Assembly: GCF_002939885.1 (NCBI RefSeq)
Contig: NZ_MDED01000016.1
Coordinates: forward strand, 39,734 to 103,733
Reading direction: 5' to 3'
Source: Xanthomonas cucurbitae
GTDB lineage: Bacteria > Pseudomonadota > Gammaproteobacteria > Xanthomonadales > Xanthomonadaceae
Length of the DNA: 64,000 bases
The position numbers were made by a program, and so were the translations under genes. The notes beneath the pieces are model-generated. The model did not search any database and was not told the DNA's origin. It saw nothing but the letters and a program-made list of their open reading frames with translations. Shown here in pieces: positions 25,001 to 34,584 of this stretch; the stretch's first letter is position 1, and each line of letters starts with the position of its first letter.

Positions 25001-27151
25001 TCACAGCTCCGGCTCGGTCTGTCTGGCTTGCTCATTGAGGTAATGGGTCACCGGTGCACCACGGTACTGATCGGTCAGTCGCCCAAAGGATTCGGCGCGT
25101 GCATCCACCGCCTGCCTGGCTGCGGTGTCGTACGCGCGTTCTGCCGAGCGATCCAGAAGGCGGCCTTCGCGCACTGCCGCCACATGAGCCGGGTCTGCGG
25201 GCCTGGAGGAGGCGCGGAATTCGACGGTGCGCTGCTCCACGATCGCCGCATCGCGTGCGGTATCGATGGGGGTCTCGGGCGGCAGGTCCAGTTCCATGCC
25301 GGTGTGACCACGCGCCAGCGTGCGGTTTTCCAGCAGCGCCAGTAGTTCTTCGTCGGGCTGGTCGGTCAGCAGGCTTTCGCCGGCATCGCGAAAGGCGCCG
25401 GCGGTGGTGCGCTGGATCCCGAAGGCTTCGTCGCTCAGCTTCTGCATCTCGCCGAAGTTGCGCCAGACGTAATAGTCCTTGTCGTGGTTGGCGCGCGGCA
25501 GTGAGAAATCCTCATACCGATAGCCTGACGAAAACGCCGCCTGCGCGTAGGACGAGTCCGGCTGGCGCAGGCGTGTGCGTGTCAGCTCCATGGCCTTGCC
25601 CGCAGCGCTCTGCTGATCGGTGGCCACCGCCTCCACGATGACCGGGCGCATCTTGTTCCAGCTTTCCAGCCACTGGACCGCCGTATCGGCCAGTCCCTCC
25701 GGGCCATCGTCCTTGCCCGGGAAGAACTCGCGCAGCTGCGCGTCGGCGAGCATGCCCTGGCTGAAGACCGGCACCACATTGATCTTGGCCAGCAGGCGAT
25801 CGAGCGCGGCCCGGCGTGGCGCATCCTGGGAGTGCAGCGGATTGATCTGATAGTGCTTGTAAAGATTGGACAAAAATTGATCGAATCCACCCGTGTAGTA
25901 CTTGGCATAGAGCTTGATCGCGGCCCCCTGGCACAGATCCGGCCGGCGCATCAGCAGCATCGCCACCGCCTCGGCGGTATCTTCCTTGCAATCCAGCGCC
26001 ACCGACATCGCCTCCGGCTTCTGCAGCGCATGCTCCAGTGCCTGCTCCACGGCGGCAATGGTCTGATCGGTCTTGATGAAGTCGCCATCGACCGGGTTGC
26101 GGATCACCAGCGGCATCTCGCGCAGCTGGGCGAACGGTACCTGCGAGACCAGCCTGTTCTGCGGATCGTCGGTCATGCGCCCAATGCTGAAGTCGTGCAT
26201 CAAGACCGGCACGCCGTCGGCACTGACCTCGACATCCAGCTCCAGGTTGCGATACCCCTGTGCGTAGGCGCGATCGATGGCAGCCAGCGAGTTTTCCGGA
26301 ATGCCGGCGTGGTTGTCGAACAGGCCCCGGTGCACCATCACGTCCTTGCCCAGAGCGCGCGTGCTGGGCGCCTGGAAGTACGCGTCGTGCACGAGCTCCT
26401 TGCGGTGCTTGCGCAAAAGCGCGTCCTTGCCGGCCACCAGACGATGGTCGTTGGCCTTGAAGAAGGCTGCGCCGCCGTCGCGCGCCGGTACCTCGTGTCC
26501 GTGGTAGCGCGCGGCTTGCTGCAACTTGCGACGCGGCTGCATGGGTGCGGTGGACTTCAGCCAGCCAGGTGTTTTCAGTCCATGGCCGGACAGATCCAGC
26601 GCCTTGCGCAACGCAGCGCGTGCTGCATCGCTGAAGGTGTCGTCAGGCGCAAACGCGCGCTGCAGATCGAAGATGATGCGGCCTTGATGCGCATCGACCA
26701 GCACCGGGCCCGCCGCTGCACGGGAGTGATCCGGCAAGTCGGCTGTCATTGCATCGAACGCGGCGGTATCCAGATACACCGGGTCCAGCGCTCCGGCGGC
26801 AAAGCGTGCCGCGATGCTGGCGGGCTTGGTCACCTTGCCGGCCTTTGCAAGCTGCCTGGCAAGCGTGCTTTGCGCGGCCTGCAAGGTGATCTGCCTTGCC
26901 TGCACTTCAACCAGGCGTTGCTCCGAAAACTCGCTGTCCAGTGCCACCAGTGCCTGCTTGCCGGTCATGGCGCTGTTGTCCAACGGCGCCAGTGGCGGTT
27001 GCATCAACGCCCGGCGACGCGGACGTGGACCTAGTGGCGGGTTGCCGCCGGGCACGTGCGGCACCTCCATCGGGGTGGTCGGGCTGGTGTGCGTCGGTGT
27101 TGCCAGCGCGGTGGTGGGCGTGGCAACTAGTTGCGAAGGAGCAATACGCAT
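25001..27151 (-). CDS. Candidate type III effector with glycerophosphodiester phosphodiesterase domain
   Basis: A 716-residue protein without a Sec signal peptide. Residues 1-60 are rich in Thr, Pro and Ser (MRIAPSQLVATPTT...), like a type III secretion signal. A GDPD TIM-barrel begins near residue 270 with HRGLFDN, PENS, the ELD metal pair near 305 and the catalytic HDFSIGR near 317; Lys and Glu residues continue in DFIKTDQ and VALDCKED. The 5' side has a perfect PIP box 65 bp upstream of the chosen ATG at 27151. The 15-codon longer start at 27196 would leave almost no leader after the predicted promoter. I infer HrpX-dependent expression and delivery into plant cells. I do not assign a Xop name. 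Confidence 0.8.
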   Translation of the reverse strand: MRIAPSQLVATPTTALATPTHTSPTTPMEVPHVPGGNPPLGPRPRRRALMQPPLAPLDNSAMTGKQALVALDSEFSEQRLVEVQARQITLQAAQSTLARQLAKAGKVTKPASIAARFAAGALDPVYLDTAAFDAMTADLPDHSRAAAGPVLVDAHQGRIIFDLQRAFAPDDTFSDAARAALRKALDLSGHGLKTPGWLKSTAPMQPRRKLQQAARYHGHEVPARDGGAAFFKANDHRLVAGKDALLRKHRKELVHDAYFQAPSTRALGKDVMVHRGLFDNHAGIPENSLAAIDRAYAQGYRNLELDVEVSADGVPVLMHDFSIGRMTDDPQNRLVSQVPFAQLREMPLVIRNPVDGDFIKTDQTIAAVEQALEHALQKPEAMSVALDCKEDTAEAVAMLLMRRPDLCQGAAIKLYAKYYTGGFDQFLSNLYKHYQINPLHSQDAPRRAALDRLLAKINVVPVFSQGMLADAQLREFFPGKDDGPEGLADTAVQWLESWNKMRPVIVEAVATDQQSAAGKAMELTRTRLRQPDSSYAQAAFSSGYRYEDFSLPRANHDKDYYVWRNFGEMQKLSDEAFGIQRTTAGAFRDAGESLLTDQPDEELLALLENRTLARGHTGMELDLPPETPIDTARDAAIVEQRTVEFRASSRPADPAHVAAVREGRLLDRSAERAYDTAARQAVDARAESFGRLTDQYRGAPVTHYLNEQARQTEPEL

Positions 27152-27215
27152 GACGATCTCGAGAGCACTGCGGGCTGTCAGTAAAGCGCTTGGCATATGA
27201 CAATGCGCAACCGAG

Positions 27216-27240
27216 GCGAACTATGCCGCCACGATGCGAA
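27216..27240 (-). promoter_or_regulatory. Perfect PIP box (TTCGC-N15-TTCGC)
   Basis: On the minus strand TTCGC is followed by exactly 15 bases and a second TTCGC. This is the consensus plant-inducible-promoter box bound by HrpX. A TTTACT sequence begins 31 bp downstream, the right place for the hrp -10 element, although it is a weak match to YANNNT. The effector ATG follows at 27151. Confidence 0.85.
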
Positions 27241-27291
27241 ACAATGCCCGCCGCAACGCCGGCACGCGCATCAGTTGGTCCACGGCCTGCG

Positions 27292-28449
27292 CTAGAACAG
27301 CGTTTCCTTGAACGGCAGCATGGCTGGGCCCAGCACCGTCGCATGTGCCTGCACCTGCCCGACCAGCAACGCCGGATACGGCAATGCGACGCCGCGCCGT
27401 GGCGCGGGTTCGAAGGCGATGCGTGCGACCAGCCGCTGCGCAAGATCTGCCGACAGACGCTCGCCGAAGACGATGACACGCGGGTCGATCAACGCGATGA
27501 CCGCCGCCACCGCCTGGGTCACTGTGGGTTGCACCTCATCCAACCAGGCGTCGACCTGCGGCCATGCCGGATCGTCGTGCTGCAGCATGGTGTGCAGGTG
27601 CGGCCGCACATGGCCATCGGCGACCAGCGCCTGGCGCAGGCTTTCCAGCGTTGGCCGCGCGCTGCCGATGATGGCCGAGATACGCTCCATTTCGCCAACA
27701 TTGCCGTGTGTGTGCCGCAGCGCACCTTACCGGCGGCGATCACACCTGCGGCAAACCCATCGGCGATCGTCAGATAGACCAGATCCGGCAATTGGCGGCC
27801 GACTCCGTACAAAGTTTCGGCCAGGGCGGCGCAATGGGCGTCGTTGTCCATCCAGACCGGCAACTGCAGCGGTCGGCGATGAACCGGCCCAGCTCCACCT
27901 GCATCCAATCGGCGGCCAGCGTGAGCGGCGGATTGACCCGCGTGCCGTCGCCGATGCGCGGGCCAGTCATGCTGACCCCCACCCCGAATAGCGGCCGCCG
28001 GTCCGCACCGGCGGCCTGCAGCAACTGCTCCACCAGTTCCGGCAGCCACGCCGCGACCCGTTCCAGCGTCAGCGGGAACGCGGTGAGCTGGCGCATGCCG
28101 CGCATCTGCCCGGCGAAGTCGATCAGCACCATCGCGATGCCATCGACCATCAACGACACTCCCACGCTGTACGCGTAGTCGGGCACCAAACTCAACTGGA
28201 CGCTGGGTTGGCCGCGACCTCGCCGCAGCAACGGGCCGAGCTGGAGCAGCCCATGTACAACCAGCAGGTCGATGATGCCCTTGGTGCCAGGAACGCTGAG
28301 CCCGCTGGCGCGCGGCAGATCGGCACGCGCCACCTGGCCGGCGTGCGGATCAGACCCAGCAACGCGCGCTCCCTGGAACCGGCTGCCTGCCCGTCGCTGC
28401 GGCGGCGGTAACGCGAACGGATAGCCGCGCTGGCGAAGAATGAAGACAT
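27292..28449 (-). pseudogene. ROK-family transcriptional regulator, broken by three frameshifts
   Basis: Pieces of one ROK (NagC-like) regulator lie in successive frames on the minus strand. First comes an N-terminal winged-helix start (ATG 28449), then LPRASGLSVPGTKGIIDLL to a TGPRIGDG segment, then WMDNDAHCAALAETLYG and GFAAGVIAAGKVRCGTH, then MERISAIIGSARPTLESL to the end at 27292. Each shift has the same sign (minus one or plus two). At 27706-27714 the cause appears to be an extra GT/AC pair in a dinucleotide run, giving THT where GTHGNVG is expected. It precedes and is divergent from a TonB-dependent receptor gene, probably its former target. Confidence 0.82.
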
Positions 28450-28492
28450 GGGACAGCAAAAGGACCAGTGTTGTCACATAAGTTTAAATTAA

Positions 28493-28515
28493 GCAGGTCA
28501 ATTTGATCGACCTGC
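28493..28515. promoter_or_regulatory. Inverted repeat GCAGGTC-N9-GACCTGC, candidate operator of the receptor gene
   Basis: Seven-base arms are perfect complements. The site is 110 bp before the receptor ATG and about 44 bp before the start of the broken ROK gene, next to an AT-rich promoter-like stretch (TTGTCA ... TTAAATT). It may be the operator of the ROK protein. Confidence 0.55.
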
Positions 28516-28624
28516 GGCCACCGCGTTGGGGCCGCCCGACAGTGCGGATCGTGCCTTGCGTCTTTTTCATTCCTCGTTCTCTGGTCCCCTTGGGTCCGCT
28601 CCAGCCCGCATCCCACAGCGTCGC

Positions 28625-31216
28625 ATGGTGTCGTACGCGCTGGGCATGGCCGTGGTGGGCTGGATGCAGGCGCCGGCGCCCGCCGCCGCTGCGCCCGCCG
28701 ATGCCGCAGCGCAGACCCTCGATGCGGTGCAGGTCCGCACCTCTTTCCAGTCGCAGAACACGCGCGCCATCGCCACCAAACAGGCCGCGCCCACCATCGT
28801 GGATTCGGTCGCCGCCGACAGCATCGGGCAACTGCCGGATTTCAACGTCGGCGATGCGCTGCGCCGCGTCACCGGCGTGAGCACCGTGGAGTACCAGGGC
28901 GAGCCGCGCTATGTGACAGTGCGCGGCCTCAACGGCAACTACAACAGCATGCTGATCGACGGCTTTGCATTCGCCAGCAACGACATCGGCAGTCGTCAGG
29001 CCCTGATGGATGTGCTGCCGGCGAACTTCGTCGACCGCATCGATGTGGTGAAGTCGCTGCTGCCGGAAAACGACGGCGGCGCGATCGGCGGGGTCACCAA
29101 CCTGGTCACCGCCACCGGCTTCGGTCGCCCGGACGGCCTGCTGACCGCCTCGGCCAAGGGCGGCGCCAACCTGATGGGAAGCCGCTATGGCGGCCTTACG
29201 CCGGTGGGCGAAGGCGAGCTCAAATGGGGCAGGCGCTTCGGGCGTGACGGCACGTTTGCATTCCTGGGCGCAGCCAGCGTTTGGCACCGCGAGATCTCGG
29301 TGCCGCAGCAGGAAAACGGCGGCGCCCTGAACTGGTACAACGCCGACGGCACGCGCGCGCCGGTGCCTTACGGCGGGGTCGGTGACGCGGTACCGAGCGA
29401 ACGGCGCTGGTACAACTACGACAACACCCGCGAGCGCCGCGGCCTGACCGCGCGCGTGGATTGGCAGCCCGACGGCCCGCTCAGCGGCCATGTGTCCGGA
29501 TATGCGTTCCGCCAGCGCGAGGCCTCCAACCGCGCCACCCAGGCTGCGCAGGTCCAGAACAGCGCGCGCCTGACCCGCACCGGCCCGCAAAGCGGCACGC
29601 TGGACAACCTCAACCAGCTCGTCGAGCTGGGGCAGTTGCGCTGGAAGCGCGGCCTGTCCGGCATCAACGGCGAACTGCTGGCCGAACTGCCGGCGCAGTG
29701 GCGCGGCGCGCTGCGCGCAAGCACCTCGCGTGCCACGGTGGACAACCCGCAGACCTGGGATCGCTTCCAGCAAAACCGCCTGGCCTATGGCTTCGACTGG
29801 AGCGGCGAACTGGCCGCCTTCGCGCCAGTGAGCCCAGCCCTGACCGAGGATCCCACCCGCTACGCCAACCTCAACCACCAGCAGGAGCGCACGCGCTACG
29901 CCGAGCGGGTCAACGACCTGCAACTGGAGTTCAGTCGCAACATGGACGAAGACAGCCAGGGGCTGGGCCTGGCCTGGGGCCTGCGACAGGTGCGCACGCA
30001 TATGCAGACCGCATTCCAACGCACCACCTGGAGCGGGTTGCCGTATTCGCTGGCCGATGTGCTGGGTCCCCCGACCTGCGCCCTGGGCTGCACCACGCAG
30101 ATGATGACCATCGACCCGGCATTGGCCGACGCACGCTGGGATGCGGTTGCTGGCCAGGCGCGCGGGGTGCCAGACACTACCGCGCAGAATAGCGGCAGTT
30201 ACGCCGTCGACGAGCAGGTGCGCGCTGGCTTCGCCCAGGCGCAGTGGCGAGACGAACGCTGGCGTCTGGCCGGTGGCGTGCGCCTGGAGCAGACCCGCTT
30301 CGACAGCACCGGCCAGCAGCTGAGCGGTAGCGTGTGGAGTCCGGTCGGCGCGGAGCGCACCTACCGCACCTGGCTGCCGTCGCTGGCCGGCCAGTGGCAG
30401 ACAAGCGCCAATGGCACCTTGCGTGTTGGCGCTTCGCGCTCGATCGGGCGCCCGAGGCTGGACCAGATGGCGCTCAACGGCGGCGTGCTCACACTGGGCA
30501 GTACCCAGCCGACGCTCAACCAGGGCAACCCGGACCTGCAACCGCGCCGCTCGCAGAATCTGGACCTTGGCCACGACTGGACCTTCGACGACGGCGGCAG
30601 CCTGCTGTCGATCGCGCTGTTCCGCAAGACCATCGACAACGAGATTTTCCGCTACGGCCAGTTGCAGGAAATCGACGGCCAGCAGGTGCTGGTCACCCAG
30701 CCGCGCAACACCGACCACCCGGTGCGCATGCGCGGCGCCGAACTCGGCGCGATCAAGGAACTCGGCCCGTGGCTGCCCGCGCTTGCCGGGCTGTCGGTCG
30801 GGGCCAATGTGACGTTCCTGCACGTGGACTACCCGGTGGTGCTCGGCGATGGCATCCGCACCACGCTGGACGTGCTGCCGCAGCAGCCCAGGCAGTTGTG
30901 GAACCTGACCCTGAATTACGCCAGCGGGCCGCTGCGCAGCACGCTGGCCTGGAGTCGCACCGGCGAGCTGTGGGACGACCGCTACCCCAACTACAGCAGC
31001 CAGCAGGAGTTCTATCGCAACCGCTACCAGCAACCGCTGGACCGCCTGGACCTGAAACTGGCCTGGGATATGTCGCCCATGCTGGCAGTGAGCCTGGACG
31101 TGCTCAATCTGGCCGGTCAGGGCTACCAGTACCGCATCGGCCGCAATCAAGAATACGTGCAATCGGCCTGGAAGATGGCGCCCACCGTGATGCTCGGCAT
31201 CAGCGTCAAACTCTGA
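28625..31216 (+). CDS. TonB-dependent receptor (Caulobacter/Xanthomonas type)
   Basis: An 863-residue outer-membrane transporter. A short signal-like N terminus (about residues 1-30, ending in an Ala-rich stretch) precedes the TonB-box-like TLDAVQV. The plug domain follows (IGQLPDFNVGDALRRVTGVS, then RGLNGNYNSMLIDGF), and a 22-strand barrel ends in the terminal aromatic-rich strand VMLGISVKL. The family is the TIGR01782-type receptors that Xanthomonas uses for plant carbohydrates and other scarce nutrients. ATG 28625 fits a signal peptide; a longer frame to 28526 does not. A ROK regulator remnant lies divergently upstream and an exported phosphoesterase is 10 bp downstream. Substrate unknown; a sugar derivative is the most likely guess. 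Confidence 0.9.
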   Translation: MVSYALGMAVVGWMQAPAPAAAAPADAAAQTLDAVQVRTSFQSQNTRAIATKQAAPTIVDSVAADSIGQLPDFNVGDALRRVTGVSTVEYQGEPRYVTVRGLNGNYNSMLIDGFAFASNDIGSRQALMDVLPANFVDRIDVVKSLLPENDGGAIGGVTNLVTATGFGRPDGLLTASAKGGANLMGSRYGGLTPVGEGELKWGRRFGRDGTFAFLGAASVWHREISVPQQENGGALNWYNADGTRAPVPYGGVGDAVPSERRWYNYDNTRERRGLTARVDWQPDGPLSGHVSGYAFRQREASNRATQAAQVQNSARLTRTGPQSGTLDNLNQLVELGQLRWKRGLSGINGELLAELPAQWRGALRASTSRATVDNPQTWDRFQQNRLAYGFDWSGELAAFAPVSPALTEDPTRYANLNHQQERTRYAERVNDLQLEFSRNMDEDSQGLGLAWGLRQVRTHMQTAFQRTTWSGLPYSLADVLGPPTCALGCTTQMMTIDPALADARWDAVAGQARGVPDTTAQNSGSYAVDEQVRAGFAQAQWRDERWRLAGGVRLEQTRFDSTGQQLSGSVWSPVGAERTYRTWLPSLAGQWQTSANGTLRVGASRSIGRPRLDQMALNGGVLTLGSTQPTLNQGNPDLQPRRSQNLDLGHDWTFDDGGSLLSIALFRKTIDNEIFRYGQLQEIDGQQVLVTQPRNTDHPVRMRGAELGAIKELGPWLPALAGLSVGANVTFLHVDYPVVLGDGIRTTLDVLPQQPRQLWNLTLNYASGPLRSTLAWSRTGELWDDRYPNYSSQQEFYRNRYQQPLDRLDLKLAWDMSPMLAVSLDVLNLAGQGYQYRIGRNQEYVQSAWKMAPTVMLGISVKL

Positions 31217-31226
31217 GAAAATCCCT

Positions 31227-32012
31227 ATGTCGTCGTTTCTGGACACACGCATCAGCCGCCGGCATCTGATGGCCGCCACCGCCAGCGCCGCGCTGCTGAC
31301 CAACGGTCTGCCTGCGCTGGCCAACACACCGCCGCTGGATGTGGGGCGCAAGTTTTTGCGCTCGCGGCGGCCGATGGCATTTGCCGGCAATACCTTCGTT
31401 GGTCATCTCGAACAACAGGGCGACGGCTACGACAGTTTCGACCACGTGCTGGATATCTACCGCGAACTGCCCGAGCACCGCTTCGCGAACAAGTTCGCGC
31501 TGCTGCCGCCCAGCAGTTATCACGTGACCTTGCTGGGCGGAGTCAACGAGAGCGACCGCGCCAGCGGGCCATGGCCCGGCGATCTGACGCGCGATGTGGC
31601 ATTGAGCGAGATCCATGCCGATTTTCTCGCGCGGCTGACGCAGCGCACGGCAGCGCCGCTGGGTGCGTGCAGTTTTGTGGTGAATCCGGCTGCGGCAAAG
31701 ACCGGCAACAACAACAACCTGCTCATCCCGCTGCGCCCTGCCGATACGCAGACCGCACAGCGCCTGGAAGCCACCCGCCAGGGGCTGATGACGCTGACCC
31801 GCCTGCAGCGCCCGGACTACGTCAATTTCCAGTTTCATATCTCGTTGGCCTACCTGTGCGAAACGCTCGATAGCGCAGAACGGGCGGCCTATCGCGCCGC
31901 AGTGGGCGACTGGCTCAAGCGGCTCGCGGCCGCAGGCCCGATCACGATCCCGCGTTTTCACTTTTGCACGTTCGCGGATATGGACGCGTTTCGGACGGTG
32001 CGGGAGGTGTGA
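31227..32012 (+). CDS. Exported DUF1868-type 2H phosphoesterase
   Basis: A 261-residue protein. The N terminus has a twin-arginine motif (SRRHLMAATAS, residues 10-20) and an Ala-x-Ala cleavage region near residue 33, so export by Tat is likely. Two His-x-(Thr/Ser) motifs define the 2H phosphoesterase fold: H99-V-T101 in YHVTLLGG and H204-I-S206 in FQFHISLAYL, matching DUF1868 proteins. The family hydrolyses cyclic or 2',3'-type phosphodiesters, but no substrate is known for this group. It is 10 bp downstream of the receptor gene and almost certainly cotranscribed. Confidence 0.82.
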   Translation: MSSFLDTRISRRHLMAATASAALLTNGLPALANTPPLDVGRKFLRSRRPMAFAGNTFVGHLEQQGDGYDSFDHVLDIYRELPEHRFANKFALLPPSSYHVTLLGGVNESDRASGPWPGDLTRDVALSEIHADFLARLTQRTAAPLGACSFVVNPAAAKTGNNNNLLIPLRPADTQTAQRLEATRQGLMTLTRLQRPDYVNFQFHISLAYLCETLDSAERAAYRAAVGDWLKRLAAAGPITIPRFHFCTFADMDAFRTVREV

Positions 32013-32279
32013 TGTTGGGGAGTCGGGAATCGATGCGCGGATTGAGTGTCGGAGCTGGTGCCTGATTGATCGCGGTTGCAATGAAATAGATGCATGAGCA
32101 TTGTGACGATGCGGTTGTCACCCTCCCTCCCGTTACGAGAGCAGCTGTCTGGCTCACTTGGCTGTAGCGGACCCTGTGATCTCGCACCTATGCGTGGGGG
32201 ATGACCAGCAATGTGGCTATCGGCGCGACCAGTGACGACCTTGCCGAATTTGCCGCTCTCGCACAGCTGACGAGCAACC

Positions 32280-33641
32280 TCACCGCACGCGCTTGGACAT
32301 CGCCGCTTCATCGTCCAGCCAGTTGCTGCCCTTGTTGGTCAGGAAGAACAGGTAGACCACCAACGACACCGCGATGACCGCGGTTGCATAGATCACGAAT
32401 TCGCTCACATGGCCGGTCTTCAACGACGCCTGGTACAGCAGTGGCGCCGTGCCGCCGAAAGCGGAGTTCGCCAGCGCGTAGCCAAGCCCCACGCCCAACG
32501 CGCGCACGTGAGTGGGGAACAGCTCTGCCTTCACCACTGCATTGATCGAGGTGTAGCCGGTCAGGATCACGAAACCCACGGTGAGAATCGCAAATGCGCT
32601 CAGCCAGTCGGTCTGCCTGGGTAGCTCGGTCACCAGGAACCAGGTGTACAGCACGCCGCCGATGCCGAAGAACACCAGCAAGGTCTTGCGACCGACGATA
32701 TCCGACAACCAGCCGCCCACCGGCTGCATCAGCATCAATACCGTCAAGGCGACCAGGTTGATGATGGTGCCGGCCATCACGTCACCGCCGGCGAAGGCGG
32801 TCTGGATCATCTTCGGGCCGGTCACCGAGTAGGTGTAGAACGCAATCGTGCCGCCGGCGGTAATCAGGAAGCACAGCAGCAACGGGCGCCACTGGTTGAC
32901 GAACAGCTCGTGCAGCGAACCCGATGCCTTGGCCTTGCCGGTGCGCGAATCGGCGATGGATTCCGAGCTCAGCGACTCGTCCATGGTCCGGCGCAGCCAG
33001 AACACCACCAATGCGCCGATACCACCCAGGCCGAACGCCACGCGCCAGCCCCACGCCGACACCTGCGAGGCATCGAAGAAATGCAGCATCACCAGCAACG
33101 TGGCCTGCGCCAGCACATGCCCGCCCACCAGGGTGACGTAATGGAACGAGGACAGGAACCCGCGTCGCCCCGGTATTGCCGCTTCAGACATGTAGGTGGC
33201 ACTGGTGCCGTATTCGCCCCCGGTCGCAAAGCCCTGCAGCAACCGCGCCAGCAACAGGATGATCGGCGCGGCGATGCCGATCGTGGCGACGGTGGGCGTT
33301 ATCGCAATCACGAACGAACACAGCGCCATCATCGACACCGAGATGGTCAGCGCCAGGCGGCGCCCAAAACGGTCGGCGAAACGGCCGAAGTACCATGCGC
33401 CGATCGGCCGCATCAGGAAGGTCATCGCGAAGATGGCCCACACGAACATGGTGGCGTTCTTGTCCTCCTTGGAAAAGAACTGCGATTCGAAGTAGGTAGC
33501 GAACACCGAATAGACATAGACGTCGTACCACTCGACCAGGTTACCGGCCGACCCCTTGAGCGTATTGGACACCGAACGGCGAAGGCTGCCGGGCGCTGCG
33601 GCAGAACCGGCGGCGATCGGAGACGATGGGGATGCGCTCAT
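32280..33641 (-). CDS. MFS transporter, metabolite:H+ symporter family (KgtP/ProP-like)
   Basis: A 453-residue permease with about 12 helices. The N-terminal GSAGNLVEWYDVYVYSVFA motif, then FLMRPIGAWYFGRFADRFGRR, are diagnostic of the MHS branch (alpha-ketoglutarate, proline/betaine, citrate permeases). Lineage resemblance is closest to KgtP. It probably imports a dicarboxylate or similar organic acid. The start is ATG 33641; an upstream ATG would add about 40 non-helical residues. It is a single gene: 267 bp separate it from the phosphoesterase stop and 191 bp from the YdeI-like gene. Confidence 0.87.
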   Translation of the reverse strand: MSASPSSPIAAGSAAAPGSLRRSVSNTLKGSAGNLVEWYDVYVYSVFATYFESQFFSKEDKNATMFVWAIFAMTFLMRPIGAWYFGRFADRFGRRLALTISVSMMALCSFVIAITPTVATIGIAAPIILLLARLLQGFATGGEYGTSATYMSEAAIPGRRGFLSSFHYVTLVGGHVLAQATLLVMLHFFDASQVSAWGWRVAFGLGGIGALVVFWLRRTMDESLSSESIADSRTGKAKASGSLHELFVNQWRPLLLCFLITAGGTIAFYTYSVTGPKMIQTAFAGGDVMAGTIINLVALTVLMLMQPVGGWLSDIVGRKTLLVFFGIGGVLYTWFLVTELPRQTDWLSAFAILTVGFVILTGYTSINAVVKAELFPTHVRALGVGLGYALANSAFGGTAPLLYQASLKTGHVSEFVIYATAVIAVSLVVYLFFLTNKGSNWLDDEAAMSKRVR

Positions 33642-33832
33642 GCGGTCAGAACCTCTTCGGTGGGACAGCCTGGGAGTATAGGTGCGCGCTTGGGTGGGGC
33701 ATGTAAGCATTTCGGCGTAGGCAGGCGCCGCGCAAGCCGCCAGTCCGTGTGCAGCGTGCAATGGAAAACGGCCGAGCTGCAGCCTGCGCGGCCCTCATTC
33801 CACTGCAGTCTCCAAGGCTTGCACGTGACGCT

Positions 33833-34384
33833 TCAGCTCGCTTTTGGCGTCGGCGCGGTCAGCGATTTGCTGTACATCCCGGAGCGGTCGAAGCAGCACG
33901 CACGGCGCTTGCCGGACGCCAGCATGTCGCAGGCGGTGGCGATGCGCTTGACCCGCGTGTCGGCCTTCTTGCCCGACACGACCCAGAAGATCCAGTCGCG
34001 CCGCGCCAGCGCGGTGATGTCGTTCCAGGTCGCACGCGCGGCCGGCTGCGCGGCCAGTGCAGCCTGTAGATCATCCGGCACCGCCGGCTCGGGTTCCACG
34101 TCCACCGACGTCATCTGCACTGCCACCCTGTCACCGGCAGCCACGCCGGCTGCCTGTTGCAAGGCTTGCTCGACCTTCAGCCAATGCCCGCCCCGCCCGT
34201 CGGGTTCAAGCGTGGCCTGCAACGGATACCCGGCAAATGTGCCGGTGACGGTCACCATGCTGCGCGTGGGCAGCTTGTTGCTTGCCGCCGCAGGCAGCTG
34301 CAGAAACAGCCACGTGGCCGCCTCAGGCGCTGCAGGTTCCAGCAGCGTGGCCTTGCAGCGAACGGTGGCAGCGACCTTGGGCAT
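33833..34384 (-). CDS. DUF1905/YdeI-OmdA family protein
   Basis: A 183-residue protein. Residues 1-90 match DUF1905 (VRCKATLLEP ... WLFLQLP ... SMVTVTGTFAGYPLQATLEPDGRGGHWLKV). Residues 115-180 match the YdeI/OmdA 'bacteriocin-protection' domain (NDITALARRDWIFWVVSGKKADTRVKRI...CDMLASGKRR). The biochemical function is unknown; members have been linked to resistance against antimicrobial peptides. ATG 34384 is used; an ORF reading to 34486 is possible but less likely. It is divergent from the cardiolipin synthase gene. Confidence 0.82.
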   Translation of the reverse strand: MPKVAATVRCKATLLEPAAPEAATWLFLQLPAAASNKLPTRSMVTVTGTFAGYPLQATLEPDGRGGHWLKVEQALQQAAGVAAGDRVAVQMTSVDVEPEPAVPDDLQAALAAQPAARATWNDITALARRDWIFWVVSGKKADTRVKRIATACDMLASGKRRACCFDRSGMYSKSLTAPTPKAS

Positions 34385-34584
34385 CTGCGGACGATAGCAC
34401 TGCACCTGCCGGAGCCATGTCGCCAGCCACATCGATCGCGCCTGGCATCCCGATGCCCGCCGGTAGGTGGCACGCAATCGCACCACTCCAACGGCCGCCT
34501 TCCCTTCACGACCCCCATGCCGCCCGCCCTGCCAGACTGCCCGCCGTTTGTGCCCGCAATGGCGGGGAAATCGGAGTGGGATGC

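Noticed and set aside
28484..31390. A 968-codon minus-strand frame over the receptor gene
   Set aside because: No family motif; receptor features are clear on the plus strand.
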